DNA of 5,237 nt from an uncultured bacterium (GCA_949286445.1 CASECL010000025.1:1-5237); one strand, 5' to 3'; positions 1-5,199 are shown, counted from the stretch's first letter. Notes: generated from the letters alone by a model not told the origin. Made by a program: numbers and translations.

Positions 1-69
1 AAGGGAAAACCTTTTAAGGAAAGGTTCTTTCCTTCTCGCACTCTTCCTTTTCCAAACCTGTTGGGGTTA

Positions 70-99
70 TATTGCTTCAATTTCACAATTGAAGCAATA
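70..99. repeat. Perfect 13-bp inverted repeat (hairpin, 4-nt loop)
   Basis: Positions 70-82 (TATTGCTTCAATT) are the exact reverse complement of 87-99, with the loop TCAC between them. There is no T-run after it on either strand, so it does not look like a normal intrinsic terminator. Parts of the arm reappear inverted further right: ATTTCACAAT at 80-89 is matched by ATTGTGAAAT at 327-336, and GCTTCAA at 74-80 is matched by TTGAAGC at 356-362. It could be the end of a repeat element, a protein binding site or an RNA hairpin. The pairing is certain and the role is unknown. Confidence 0.7.
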
Positions 100-415
100 G
101 ATGCCAAAGAATAAGGCGGAAAAGCAAAAAGCACATTGGATCAGTGGAAGAATGGTTTTTCCGGTGCGCGGGAAAAAAACTTTTGTCGGTACAGTTTTTA
201 AAGAGGATATTGCGAGCCGGAAAAACTTTATTGAGGGGAAAATGTTTTCTTTTTGCGCTCTTCTTTCTTTCACACCGGTTTGAGTTAATATTGGTTTTAC
301 CGGTACATCCATTGGTGCAGTACAAGATTGTGAAATCATGTTTTTTTATTGGTATTTGAAGCGGTTAAACAGTCTTTATCCGTCCGCTGATTTGACTTTC
401 TGGAGCCGGGTAATA

Positions 416-454
416 AAAAAACGTTCCCCGGAGTTATTCCGGGAAACGTTTTTT
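416..454 (-). terminator. Rho-independent terminator of the perR/rubrerythrin operon
   Basis: Positions 416-432 pair with 438-454 around a 5-nt loop. The 17-bp stem contains one G-U wobble when read as minus-strand RNA (426 with 444). In the minus direction the GC-rich core is followed by a run of T, giving a standard intrinsic terminator about 55 bases past the stop of the rubrerythrin fusion. The A/T arms are symmetrical, so it may also stop plus-strand transcripts. Confidence 0.9.
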
Positions 455-508
455 GCATCAGACTTATTCTTTTCCCCCGGTTGGAATGCCGGGAGAAATA
501 AGAGCTGA

Positions 509-1045
509 TCAATAGTTTTCAGCTTCGATTTCGAAATAAGCCTTGGGATGTTTGCAGGTGGGGCAGACTTCGGGAGCCTTGTCGCCGTAATAGATATGTC
601 CACAGTTGCGGCATTCCCAGCGGCGCGGCCCGGTCTTTTCCCAGACTTCGCCCTTTTCGATGTTTTCCAGAAGCTTGCGGTAACGGGCTTCATGACGTTT
701 TTCAATTTCCGCTACCCGGGCGAAATTGCGGCCCAGTTCATCATAACCTTCAGCAAAAGCTTCTTCGGAGAAGGTCTTGTACATTTCGGTCCATTCTTCG
801 TGTTCCCCGGCGGCCGCGGCAGCGAGGTTGGCGGAGGTGTCAGCGATACCGCCGAGTTCCTTGAACCAGAGTTTGGCGTGTTCTTTTTCGTTGTTGGCGG
901 TGTTTTCAAAGATGGCGGCGATCTGTTCGTAGCCCTCTTTCTTCGCCACGCTGGCAAAATAGGTGTACTTGTTTCTCGCCTGGGATTCGCCGGCGAAAGC
1001 ATAAGCCAAATTCTTAGCCGTCTTGGAATTCTTGTCAACTGCCAT
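509..1045 (-). CDS. rbr: Possible internally initiated stand-alone rubrerythrin
   Basis: Alternative product of the same reading frame, starting at the ATG that encodes Met222 of the fusion. It would be 178 residues, close to the usual rubrerythrin length, and begins MAVDKNSKTAKNL, a typical rubrerythrin N-terminus. AAGGAG lies at 1059-1054 with 8 bases to the ATG, an ideal spacing. The protein would have the complete four-helix diiron domain (Glu20, Glu53, His56, Glu81, Glu84, Glu115, His118) and the C-terminal rubredoxin (Cys145, Cys148, Cys161, Cys164), so it would be functional by itself as a peroxidase that takes electrons from a rubredoxin. Whether it is really made is not shown by sequence alone; the SD could also be a remnant of two formerly separate genes. 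Confidence 0.5.
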   Translation of the reverse strand: MAVDKNSKTAKNLAYAFAGESQARNKYTYFASVAKKEGYEQIAAIFENTANNEKEHAKLWFKELGGIADTSANLAAAAAGEHEEWTEMYKTFSEEAFAEGYDELGRNFARVAEIEKRHEARYRKLLENIEKGEVWEKTGPRRWECRNCGHIYYGDKAPEVCPTCKHPKAYFEIEAENY

Positions 1046-1708
1046 TTCTATTTCTCCTTGTTGTTGGGTTGGTTTATCTTCTTCCGCCGCGTCGCCTGAC
1101 GGCGCTTCGACGAGTTCAAAATCGCTCGCTCCATGTTTGCAGATCGGGCAGATAAAGTCTGCCGGAAGTTCATCTCCCTCGTAGAAATACCCGCATATCC
1201 TGCAACGGTACCCGCGTTTAGTCTGTTTTTTGGGCGCAGGCTTGATGTATTTCTGATAGTAATCATAGGTTACAGAATCGGCGTTTTCATCAAAGAGTTC
1301 TCCTGCTGTGACCTTGGCAATAAAAAGAATGTGCGTACCCAGATCAGAGGTGGAAACTACTTCGCCTGAAACATATCCGTTCACCCCATCCAGCAGGTAA
1401 GGCACTCCATTGGCGGCCCGCTTGAATTTGATGTCGTCAAATTTGTTCACTTTCCGGCCGCTCTGGTAGCCGAAACGCTTGAAAAGATCAAAAGGAGCCG
1501 CTTCGGTCAGAATGGAGATATTGAATTTGCCGCTTTTCTGCAGCATTTCACAGCTCAGGTTCTGTTTTGACACGGTAAGCACCAGCTGTGGCGGGGTGTC
1601 GGTCACCTGAATTGCGGTATTGATAATGCAGCCATTATCCCGGCCGTCAGCGTTGACTGAAAGCACATAGAGCCCGTAACCCAGTTTAAAAAACACCTTT
1701 TCGTTCAT
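509..1708 (-). CDS. Flavin reductase-rubredoxin-rubrerythrin-rubredoxin fusion protein
   Basis: A 399-residue cytoplasmic redox protein, probably an NAD(P)H-dependent peroxide reductase. Residues 1-155 resemble the FMN-binding flavin reductase domain of high-molecular-weight rubredoxin (Hrb), with the typical start FFKLGYGLYVLSV and a GTHILFIAKV strand. Residues 166-200 are a rubredoxin with Cys169, Cys172, Cys187 and Cys190. A linker rich in Glu, Asp and Gln follows. Residues 222-399 are a full rubrerythrin: diiron ligands by pattern are Glu241, Glu274, His277, Glu302, Glu305, Glu336 and His339, then a C-terminal rubredoxin with Cys366, Cys369, Cys382 and Cys385. The ATG overlaps the stop of the upstream perR-like gene (ATGA) and has a GGGGA site. 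In known anaerobes Hrb donates electrons to FprA or rubrerythrin; joining the two would place donor and peroxidase in one chain (inference). Oddity: an SD plus ATG lies inside the gene at the rubrerythrin start, so a separate 178-residue product is possible. Confidence 0.93.
   Translation of the reverse strand: MNEKVFFKLGYGLYVLSVNADGRDNGCIINTAIQVTDTPPQLVLTVSKQNLSCEMLQKSGKFNISILTEAAPFDLFKRFGYQSGRKVNKFDDIKFKRAANGVPYLLDGVNGYVSGEVVSTSDLGTHILFIAKVTAGELFDENADSVTYDYYQKYIKPAPKKQTKRGYRCRICGYFYEGDELPADFICPICKHGASDFELVEAPSGDAAEEDKPTQQQGEIEMAVDKNSKTAKNLAYAFAGESQARNKYTYFASVAKKEGYEQIAAIFENTANNEKEHAKLWFKELGGIADTSANLAAAAAGEHEEWTEMYKTFSEEAFAEGYDELGRNFARVAEIEKRHEARYRKLLENIEKGEVWEKTGPRRWECRNCGHIYYGDKAPEVCPTCKHPKAYFEIEAENY
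1043..1059 (-). promoter_or_regulatory. Internal Shine-Dalgarno and start codon inside the fusion gene
   Basis: In the minus direction the sequence reads AAGGAG (1059-1054), eight bases, then ATG (1045-1043). The translated fusion reads QQQGEIEM over this site, which looks like a 5' untranslated region read through rather than a designed linker. This is the best ribosome binding site in the operon and it falls exactly at the domain boundary. Confidence 0.7.
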
Positions 1709-2148
1709 TTTTCATCCCCTTGAGCTGATATTATTCCTGAAGCCATACATTCCCGGCAGATACCGGTGCAGCCTACTTTCTCCTCGGTAATTTTCCCCAG
1801 CGATCCGGCGTTGCTCAGCAACCCGGCGGGAAATTCAAAATCACTGATCCGTCCGCAGTTAAGACAGAAGAAATGACCGTGACTGGCGGCATTGCCGTCA
1901 TAAATCATCTTGTCTCCATACTGAAATCTGCCGCAGATCCCCGCCCGGTAAAATTCGTCCAATATCCGGTAAACCGTATCCAGTGAAATCGCCGGGAGCT
2001 GTTCCCGGGCGGCCTTCCATACTTCTTCCACCGCCGGGTGGTTGCGGTTGCCGCAGATGATCTTGTAAATGGTTTCCCGCTGTGCGGTATGACGCCAGTT
2101 GCATTTTTTGCAAACATGTCTGAAATTTTTACCGCAAACCATGCTCAT
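1705..2148 (-). CDS. perR: PerR-like Fur-family peroxide-sensing repressor
   Basis: A 147-residue metal-dependent transcriptional regulator of the Fur family. The N-terminal half is the winged helix (TAQRETIYKII, then AISLDTVYRILDEF as the DNA-reading helix) and the C-terminal half is the metal-binding dimerisation domain. The pattern HGHFFCLNCG plus CRECM gives the structural zinc site (Cys95, Cys98, Cys131, Cys134). His37, Asp84, His90, His92 and Asp103 sit almost exactly where Bacillus subtilis PerR has its regulatory iron/manganese ligands (37, 85, 91, 93, 104). Asp rather than Glu at 103 favours PerR over Fur. The start at 2148 is preceded by AGG seven bases upstream. It overlaps the downstream fusion gene by ATGA and very probably represses its own operon until peroxide oxidises it. 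Odd point: a CKKC pair (Cys13, Cys16) in the N-terminal arm, which typical members lack. Confidence 0.88.
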   Translation of the reverse strand: MSMVCGKNFRHVCKKCNWRHTAQRETIYKIICGNRNHPAVEEVWKAAREQLPAISLDTVYRILDEFYRAGICGRFQYGDKMIYDGNAASHGHFFCLNCGRISDFEFPAGLLSNAGSLGKITEEKVGCTGICRECMASGIISAQGDEK

Positions 2149-2159
2149 TTTGTCACCTG

Positions 2160-2207
2160 TTAGTAATCATTTGTAATTAAATATAATTCCTGATAATAAA
2201 AATACAA
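2160..2207 (-). promoter_or_regulatory. Putative perR operon promoter with PerR-box-like palindromes
   Basis: In the minus direction TTGTAT (2207-2202) and TATATT (2185-2180) form a possible -35/-10 pair with a 16-base spacer. Just downstream, 2160-2176 is an imperfect 8-1-8 palindrome with the core TAATCATT; the 15 bases at 2161-2175 match 9 of the 14 specified positions of the PerR box TTATAATnATTATAA. A second imperfect palindrome (2171-2186) overlaps the -10. Position and sequence suit autorepression by the encoded PerR, but AT-rich DNA gives such matches fairly easily. Confidence 0.35.
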
Positions 2208-2259
2208 GTTCCAAAACGGAAATTTTACTGTTTTTTTATGTTGTTTTCATATTTTGTGC

Positions 2260-2288
2260 TTGTCTGTGGTGTGATTTTCTGCTATAAT
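2260..2288 (+). promoter_or_regulatory. Sigma-70 type promoter, extended -10
   Basis: TTGTCT at 2260-2265 and a perfect TATAAT at 2283-2288 are separated by 17 bases, and TGC directly before the -10 (2280-2282) gives an extended -10. Transcription should start near 2295 and serve the plus-strand zinc-ribbon gene, with a leader of about 80 bases. Confidence 0.7.
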
Positions 2289-2310
2289 GTGTTGCATCAG
2301 GCGTAAAGTG

Positions 2311-2355
2311 ATGGTGAAAAAAGCGGCGGTGGAAACGGATTTTTACCGGCATTAA
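2311..2355 (+). CDS. Possible 14-residue leader peptide
   Basis: A tiny frame, MVKKAAVETDFYRH, lies in the leader between the promoter and the zinc-ribbon gene. AGG at 2299-2301 is nine bases before its ATG, and its stop lies four bases before the GGAGG of the main gene. It could couple translation to the main gene or be a chance frame. No residue pattern points to an attenuator. Confidence 0.2.
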   Translation: MVKKAAVETDFYRH

Positions 2356-2373
2356 ATCGGAGGAAAGTATAAG

Positions 2374-3036
2374 ATGGTGCGTTGTCCGGAGTGTAGAAGT
2401 GAAATACCTCAGTCCGATTTCAATGTTTCCACGGATCGGCTCTGGTGCGCAAAGTGCGGCAAATTGTACAGTTTCCGGGAGCTCCCGGTGGAGGAGGTGG
2501 CAACCCCGGTGCGTTCCGGCGGAACTTTGCCAGCCGGATGCAAACGTTTTCAGACTCTCAGGGGAGATGAGGTCTTTGAGGCGTCGCTTTATTCTAATAT
2601 ATGGCTTTTTCTGGTGCCTTTCACCGCCTTCTGGGGCGGATTAAGCATGACCGGCATGGTTTCCTCCATCAGGCAAAGAGGATTTCAGCTGGAAACATTG
2701 TTTTTTCTGCCTTTTTTCGTCGGGACAATTGTGCTGACCGGAGCAAGTTTATTCTCCCTGTTCGGCAAACTCAGGGTGAAAAGGTCGGCGGCAGACGGCA
2801 AAATAATTTGTTACCAGGGCTGTCTGGGGATCGGAAAAACCTGGCGTCTTGAACCGTCAGAAATAAAAAGTTTCCGGATCATCACCGGTATTGGCGGCCG
2901 AAACAGCAATAGTTACTATCTGGAAGTAACATTTAAAAATGGCGACCGGAAGCGGATATTTTTCACCGGGCAGGAAGAAAAATTGCGTTTTGCCCATGAT
3001 TTTCTGTACACATTGGTAAAAAAGCACCTGGATTGA
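2374..3036 (+). CDS. Zinc-ribbon protein with two membrane segments, unknown function
   Basis: A 220-residue protein I cannot assign to a named family. Residues 4-28 form a zinc ribbon (CPEC ... CAKC: Cys4, Cys7, Cys25, Cys28). A polar linker runs to about 73, then come two hydrophobic segments (about 76-96 and 107-130) joined by a short basic loop with two Arg. Residues 131-220 are soluble and appear strand-rich, with a final helix (FAHDFLYTLVKKHLD). The order zinc ribbon, hairpin of two membrane helices, small beta domain recalls bacterial PH-like membrane proteins, but this is only a resemblance. Both tails probably face the cytoplasm. GGAGG at 2359-2363, ten bases before the ATG, supports this start. 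It has its own promoter and is transcribed alone, divergent from perR and convergent with the DUF2752 gene; no pathway can be inferred. Confidence 0.85.
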   Translation: MVRCPECRSEIPQSDFNVSTDRLWCAKCGKLYSFRELPVEEVATPVRSGGTLPAGCKRFQTLRGDEVFEASLYSNIWLFLVPFTAFWGGLSMTGMVSSIRQRGFQLETLFFLPFFVGTIVLTGASLFSLFGKLRVKRSAADGKIICYQGCLGIGKTWRLEPSEIKSFRIITGIGGRNSNSYYLEVTFKNGDRKRIFFTGQEEKLRFAHDFLYTLVKKHLD

Positions 3037-3070
3037 AGCCGGAGAAAATGAAATTCTGTATCTGATTTGA

Positions 3071-3097
3071 CCGCCGGGAGTTTTTTTATTCCGGCGG
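3071..3097. terminator. Hairpin between convergent genes, possible bidirectional terminator
   Basis: CCGCCGG (3071-3077) pairs with CCGGCGG (3091-3097), extended by one G-U and one A-T pair. The loop holds a run of seven T. It sits between the ends of two convergent genes (3036 and 3107), the place where a terminator is expected, but no T-run follows the stem on either strand, so it is not a classical intrinsic terminator. Confidence 0.45.
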
Positions 3098-3106
3098 CAG
3101 ATCTGT

Positions 3107-3517
3107 TCAGTTTGCCGGTATCAGCAGCGTGAACGGGAAAAAAGGCAGATTGCGCAGAACCCAGAAGCACGCAATGACAATAAGCACCGCCCGGCCGACT
3201 GCCGCTTTCCGGGTGATACCGGGAAAAATAATCAGTATTATCACACACAACAGCAGCGGCAGAAGCATTGCATTGCACCTCAAACTCTGAAGTAAATTCC
3301 CATGGAGCAGTGCGTAAAGCGCCCGGGTATTGCCGCAGCCGGGACAATAAAATCCGGTCAGATGGAAAAACAGACAACGGGGATAAAATTCAAATTGTTC
3401 CGGGGGGTGGCGGTACAGGAATAACAGTCCGGCGGTTCCTGCCGCTGCCGCCATTGCAATTCCGGCGGCGATAAACAGCCGGAAGAAGAATTTTTTGTGT
3501 CTGTGTAAAAATTTCAT
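3107..3517 (-). CDS. DUF2752 family membrane protein
   Basis: A 136-residue small membrane protein with the DUF2752 hallmark FYCPGCGNTRALYALLHG at residues 56-73. Hydrophobic segments lie at about 14-35, 82-99 and 108-124, and the tail carries the LRNLPFFP motif typical of the family's C-terminus. The N-terminus is basic (HRHKK), suggesting it stays in the cytoplasm. The biochemical role of DUF2752 is not known; the two cysteines in CPGCG could bind metal or act as thiols. It follows the CD225 gene after 76 bases and is probably the last gene of the signal peptidase operon. The ribosome binding site is weak (TTGAGC before the ATG), which may mean low expression. Family assignment is firm, function open. 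Confidence 0.88.
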   Translation of the reverse strand: MKFLHRHKKFFFRLFIAAGIAMAAAAGTAGLLFLYRHPPEQFEFYPRCLFFHLTGFYCPGCGNTRALYALLHGNLLQSLRCNAMLLPLLLCVIILIIFPGITRKAAVGRAVLIVIACFWVLRNLPFFPFTLLIPAN

Positions 3518-3593
3518 TTGCTCAAATCGCCGGACGCATGGGAGCAGATAACTTTACCCAAACACCGTTTTTCTGCCGCCGTTTCCAGCCGGG

Positions 3594-3944
3594 TCAGCGT
3601 TCTGCATATAATATACAACAGAAAATAATTCCCAGAATAAAAGACAGCAGAACCCAGAATTTTGCTTTGTCCGATTTTTCCTGAGCGGCGGCGTAATCGC
3701 CTCTTTTAATCAGATCCTGTGTTTGAATTGAATAAACCAACGCCACGATACCGAGGGGCAGACAGCAGAAGATAAGCACCAGTATTGATGGAACAAGATA
3801 GTCATTGATTTTCGGCGGAGGATATGATTGAACCGGTTGTTTTACTGCATTTGCCGTGTTTTCCGCCGGAGCGGTTTTTGCGCCGCAGCAGGGGCAGAAA
3901 TGTCCGCCTTCAGGGATTTCAGAACCGCATTTAACACAAAACAT
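3594..3944 (-). CDS. Zinc-ribbon CD225/dispanin family membrane protein
   Basis: A 116-residue protein. Residues 3-20 are a zinc ribbon (CVKC ... CPCC: Cys3, Cys6, Cys17, Cys20). A Pro/Ala/Gln-rich linker to about 45 follows. Residues 46-113 match the CD225 (dispanin) pattern: NDYLVPSILVLIFCCLPLGI as the first membrane segment, then the conserved loop VALVYSIQTQDLIKRGDY and AAQEKSDKAK, then a second membrane segment (about 96-113). Bacterial CD225 proteins often carry such zinc ribbons; their role is mostly unknown, though the eukaryotic relatives (IFITM) act on membranes. An AGGA site ten bases before the ATG supports the start. It lies 27 bases after the signal peptidase gene and upstream of the DUF2752 gene, probably in one transcript. 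Confidence 0.9.
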   Translation of the reverse strand: MFCVKCGSEIPEGGHFCPCCGAKTAPAENTANAVKQPVQSYPPPKINDYLVPSILVLIFCCLPLGIVALVYSIQTQDLIKRGDYAAAQEKSDKAKFWVLLSFILGIIFCCILYAER

Positions 3945-3971
3945 AATAATTTATTCCTGTTCCTATAAATT

Positions 3972-4451
3972 TTACCACAAAGGTTTTCCGGCGATGTTTT
4001 TAAGTCTTGTCTGCCCGAAAATATGTACAGAAATGGGCATGGAGCGATTGTCTCCCACTACATAAACACTGCCATCCTCCACCAGGCGGGGCGGAAGATT
4101 CCAGTCCGAAGGAAGTTTCACATAGGGTTCATCCAATTCCCTGCCGTTTACCAGCAGTTTGCCATTCTTGAATTCCACCGTTTCCCCGGCCAGAGCCACC
4201 ACCCTTTTCAGCAGCATTTTTTTCAAGCCGTAACGGACGATTACCACTTCACCCCTCTGCGGCTGGCGGAAGAAAAACGGCAGCGTATTGCAGAAATTTA
4301 TCCCTTTGCCGGAATAAGTCGGCTGCATGCTCGGCCCGTCTATCACGCATGGGAGCAGAAGATAGCCGAAAATCAGCCAGCTTGCCAGCGCGATCACCGC
4401 CAGACGGATAAGGTTTCCGGCGGTAAATTTAAATTTGAAAAATTCTTTCAT
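3972..4451 (-). CDS. lepB: Signal peptidase I (S26 family), short form
   Basis: A 159-residue serine protease that cuts signal peptides from exported proteins at the outer face of the inner membrane. One N-terminal membrane segment lies at about 14-34. The catalytic Ser41 is in IDGPSMQPT and the general-base Lys82 is in LLKRVVALAGE. TVEFKNGKLLVNG follows the usual pattern, and GDNR (133-136) marks the last conserved box. That box is unusual: the residues after GDNR read SMPISVHIFG, so the Ser, Asp and Arg of the common GDNRDNSADSR form are replaced. I start at 4451 because MKEFFKF is a sensible N-terminus just before the membrane segment; the frame stays open back to 4661, but that would run through the divergent promoter and into efp. 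The SD is weak. It is first in a likely operon with the CD225 and DUF2752 genes. Confidence 0.9.
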   Translation of the reverse strand: MKEFFKFKFTAGNLIRLAVIALASWLIFGYLLLPCVIDGPSMQPTYSGKGINFCNTLPFFFRQPQRGEVVIVRYGLKKMLLKRVVALAGETVEFKNGKLLVNGRELDEPYVKLPSDWNLPPRLVEDGSVYVVGDNRSMPISVHIFGQTRLKNIAGKPLW

Positions 4452-4473
4452 GCACTTATGATAACGCCGAAGC

Positions 4474-4502
4474 TTGAAAAAATCAAATTGAGAGTGTATA
4501 TT
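4474..4502 (+). promoter_or_regulatory. Putative efp promoter
   Basis: TTGAAA (4474-4479) and TATATT (4497-4502) are separated by 17 bases in the AT-rich gap between lepB and efp. Transcription would start near 4509, leaving a leader of about 58 bases. The whole 115-base gap is the only place for promoters of both divergent genes; I found no convincing pair for lepB. Confidence 0.5.
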
Positions 4503-4566
4503 ATTTGGATAATTGTTGAAAAAAACATTCATATTATTAAAAAAACAAACAAGGAGCATGCCAGAC

Positions 4567-5136
4567 ATGTACAGTGCCTCTGATCTGAAGAAAGGTCTCA
4601 AAGTTGAGATCGACGGCGAACCCTGGGTAATTACCGATTTCGATTTCTGCAAGCCCGGCAAGGGAACCGCGCTTTACCGCTGCAAAATGAAGAACCTCAT
4701 CACCGGCAGCGGCATGGAAAAAACCTACCGCCCCACCGACAAAATTGACAAGCCGGATCTGGAAGAGCGGGAAATGCGTTATTCCTACTATGACGGTCAT
4801 CACTATATTTTCAGCGATGAAGAGACTTTTGAAGAGATGGCAGTTGATGCGGAAAAGCTGGGAAAACAGACCTATTTCCTGATCGAGGACAGCCTCTGCA
4901 ACTTCCTGTTGTTCAACGGTACCCCGATTGAAATTACGCTGCCTACCTTCATTGAAAAAGTGATCACTGAAACCGAACCCGGAGCCCGGGGCGATACCGC
5001 CACCAACGTGATGAAACCGGCGAAAATCGACAATGGTTACGAATTGATGGTGCCGCTGTTCATCAACGAGGGCGATGTGATCAAGATTGATACCCGTACC
5101 GGTGAATACGCTGAACGGGTCAGCAAGGCGTACTGA
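4567..5136 (+). CDS. efp: Elongation factor P
   Basis: A 189-residue translation factor that binds between the P and E sites and relieves ribosome stalling at runs of proline. The N-terminal KOW-like domain begins MYSASDLKKGLKVEIDG. The modification loop is CKPGKGT, with Lys32 at the place of the lysine that E. coli beta-lysylates. The middle and C-terminal OB domains follow, ending with the conserved stretch PGARGDTATNVMKPA and FINEGDVIKIDTRTGEYAERV. I start at 4567, not at the upstream ATG at 4558, because AAGGAG (4551-4556) would be only one base from the latter but ten bases from the former, and because the family starts at this place. Length is normal. The next gene appears to be epmA, which fits lysylation of Lys32. 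Confidence 0.97.
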   Translation: MYSASDLKKGLKVEIDGEPWVITDFDFCKPGKGTALYRCKMKNLITGSGMEKTYRPTDKIDKPDLEEREMRYSYYDGHHYIFSDEETFEEMAVDAEKLGKQTYFLIEDSLCNFLLFNGTPIEITLPTFIEKVITETEPGARGDTATNVMKPAKIDNGYELMVPLFINEGDVIKIDTRTGEYAERVSKAY

Positions 5137-5159
5137 GCAAAATAATATTTCAATTTCAG

Positions 5160-5188
5160 GCGGGCGCGGGGGAGGGAAACGTGCCCGC
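5160..5188 (+). promoter_or_regulatory. GC-rich hairpin with SD-like loop between efp and epmA
   Basis: Positions 5160-5168 pair with 5180-5188 (nine pairs, one G-U), leaving an 11-base loop GGGGAGGGAAA. There is no T-run after it, so it is not a typical terminator. The loop carries the only strong SD-like sequence before the GTG at 5200, but at 24 bases (linear) from it. The fold could set the level of the downstream gene. Confidence 0.5.
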
Positions 5189-5199
5189 AGGTTTGAATT

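Larger units (their letters stand above)
1..508. other. Gene-free low-GC region with hairpins
   Basis: I see no convincing protein gene here. Several short frames are open on both strands between about 67 and 359, but none has a good ribosome binding site, a recognisable domain or a preferred reading direction, so I treat them as chance. Positions 1-58 are an unusual purine/pyrimidine-tract sequence that can fold into two mutually exclusive small hairpins (8-15 with 19-26, or 16-23 with 27-34). Positions 70-99 form a perfect hairpin, described separately. The stretch up to about 365 has lower GC than the genes around it and carries inverted blocks near both ends, so a small non-coding repeat or a decayed element is possible. 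The last part holds the terminator of the operon to its right. Confidence 0.55.

Noticed and set aside
70..99. Intrinsic terminator at the perfect hairpin
   Set aside because: AT-rich stem without a following T-run on either strand.
67..359. Several overlapping short open frames on both strands (60-90 codons)
   Set aside because: They overlap each other on both strands, lack good SD sites and show no domain; the stretch fits non-coding or repeat DNA better.
548..1099. A 183-codon plus-strand frame
   Set aside because: It is the antisense of the rubrerythrin part, whose metal-ligand motifs prove the minus strand is coding.
2916..3377. A 153-codon minus-strand frame
   Set aside because: It overlaps the real DUF2752 gene in another frame and the end of the zinc-ribbon gene on the other strand; no recognisable domain and no SD.
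4513..4566. Longer efp start
   Set aside because: The upstream ATGs lie before or directly next to the SD at 4551-4556; the start at 4567 has proper spacing and matches the family.
4023..4583. A 186-codon plus-strand frame
   Set aside because: Antisense to the signal peptidase gene; His/Gln-rich composition typical of a shadow frame.
4452..4661. N-terminal extension of the signal peptidase by 70 residues
   Set aside because: It would cover the divergent promoter and the start of efp, and the extra residues show no domain; the start at 4451 lies directly before the membrane segment.
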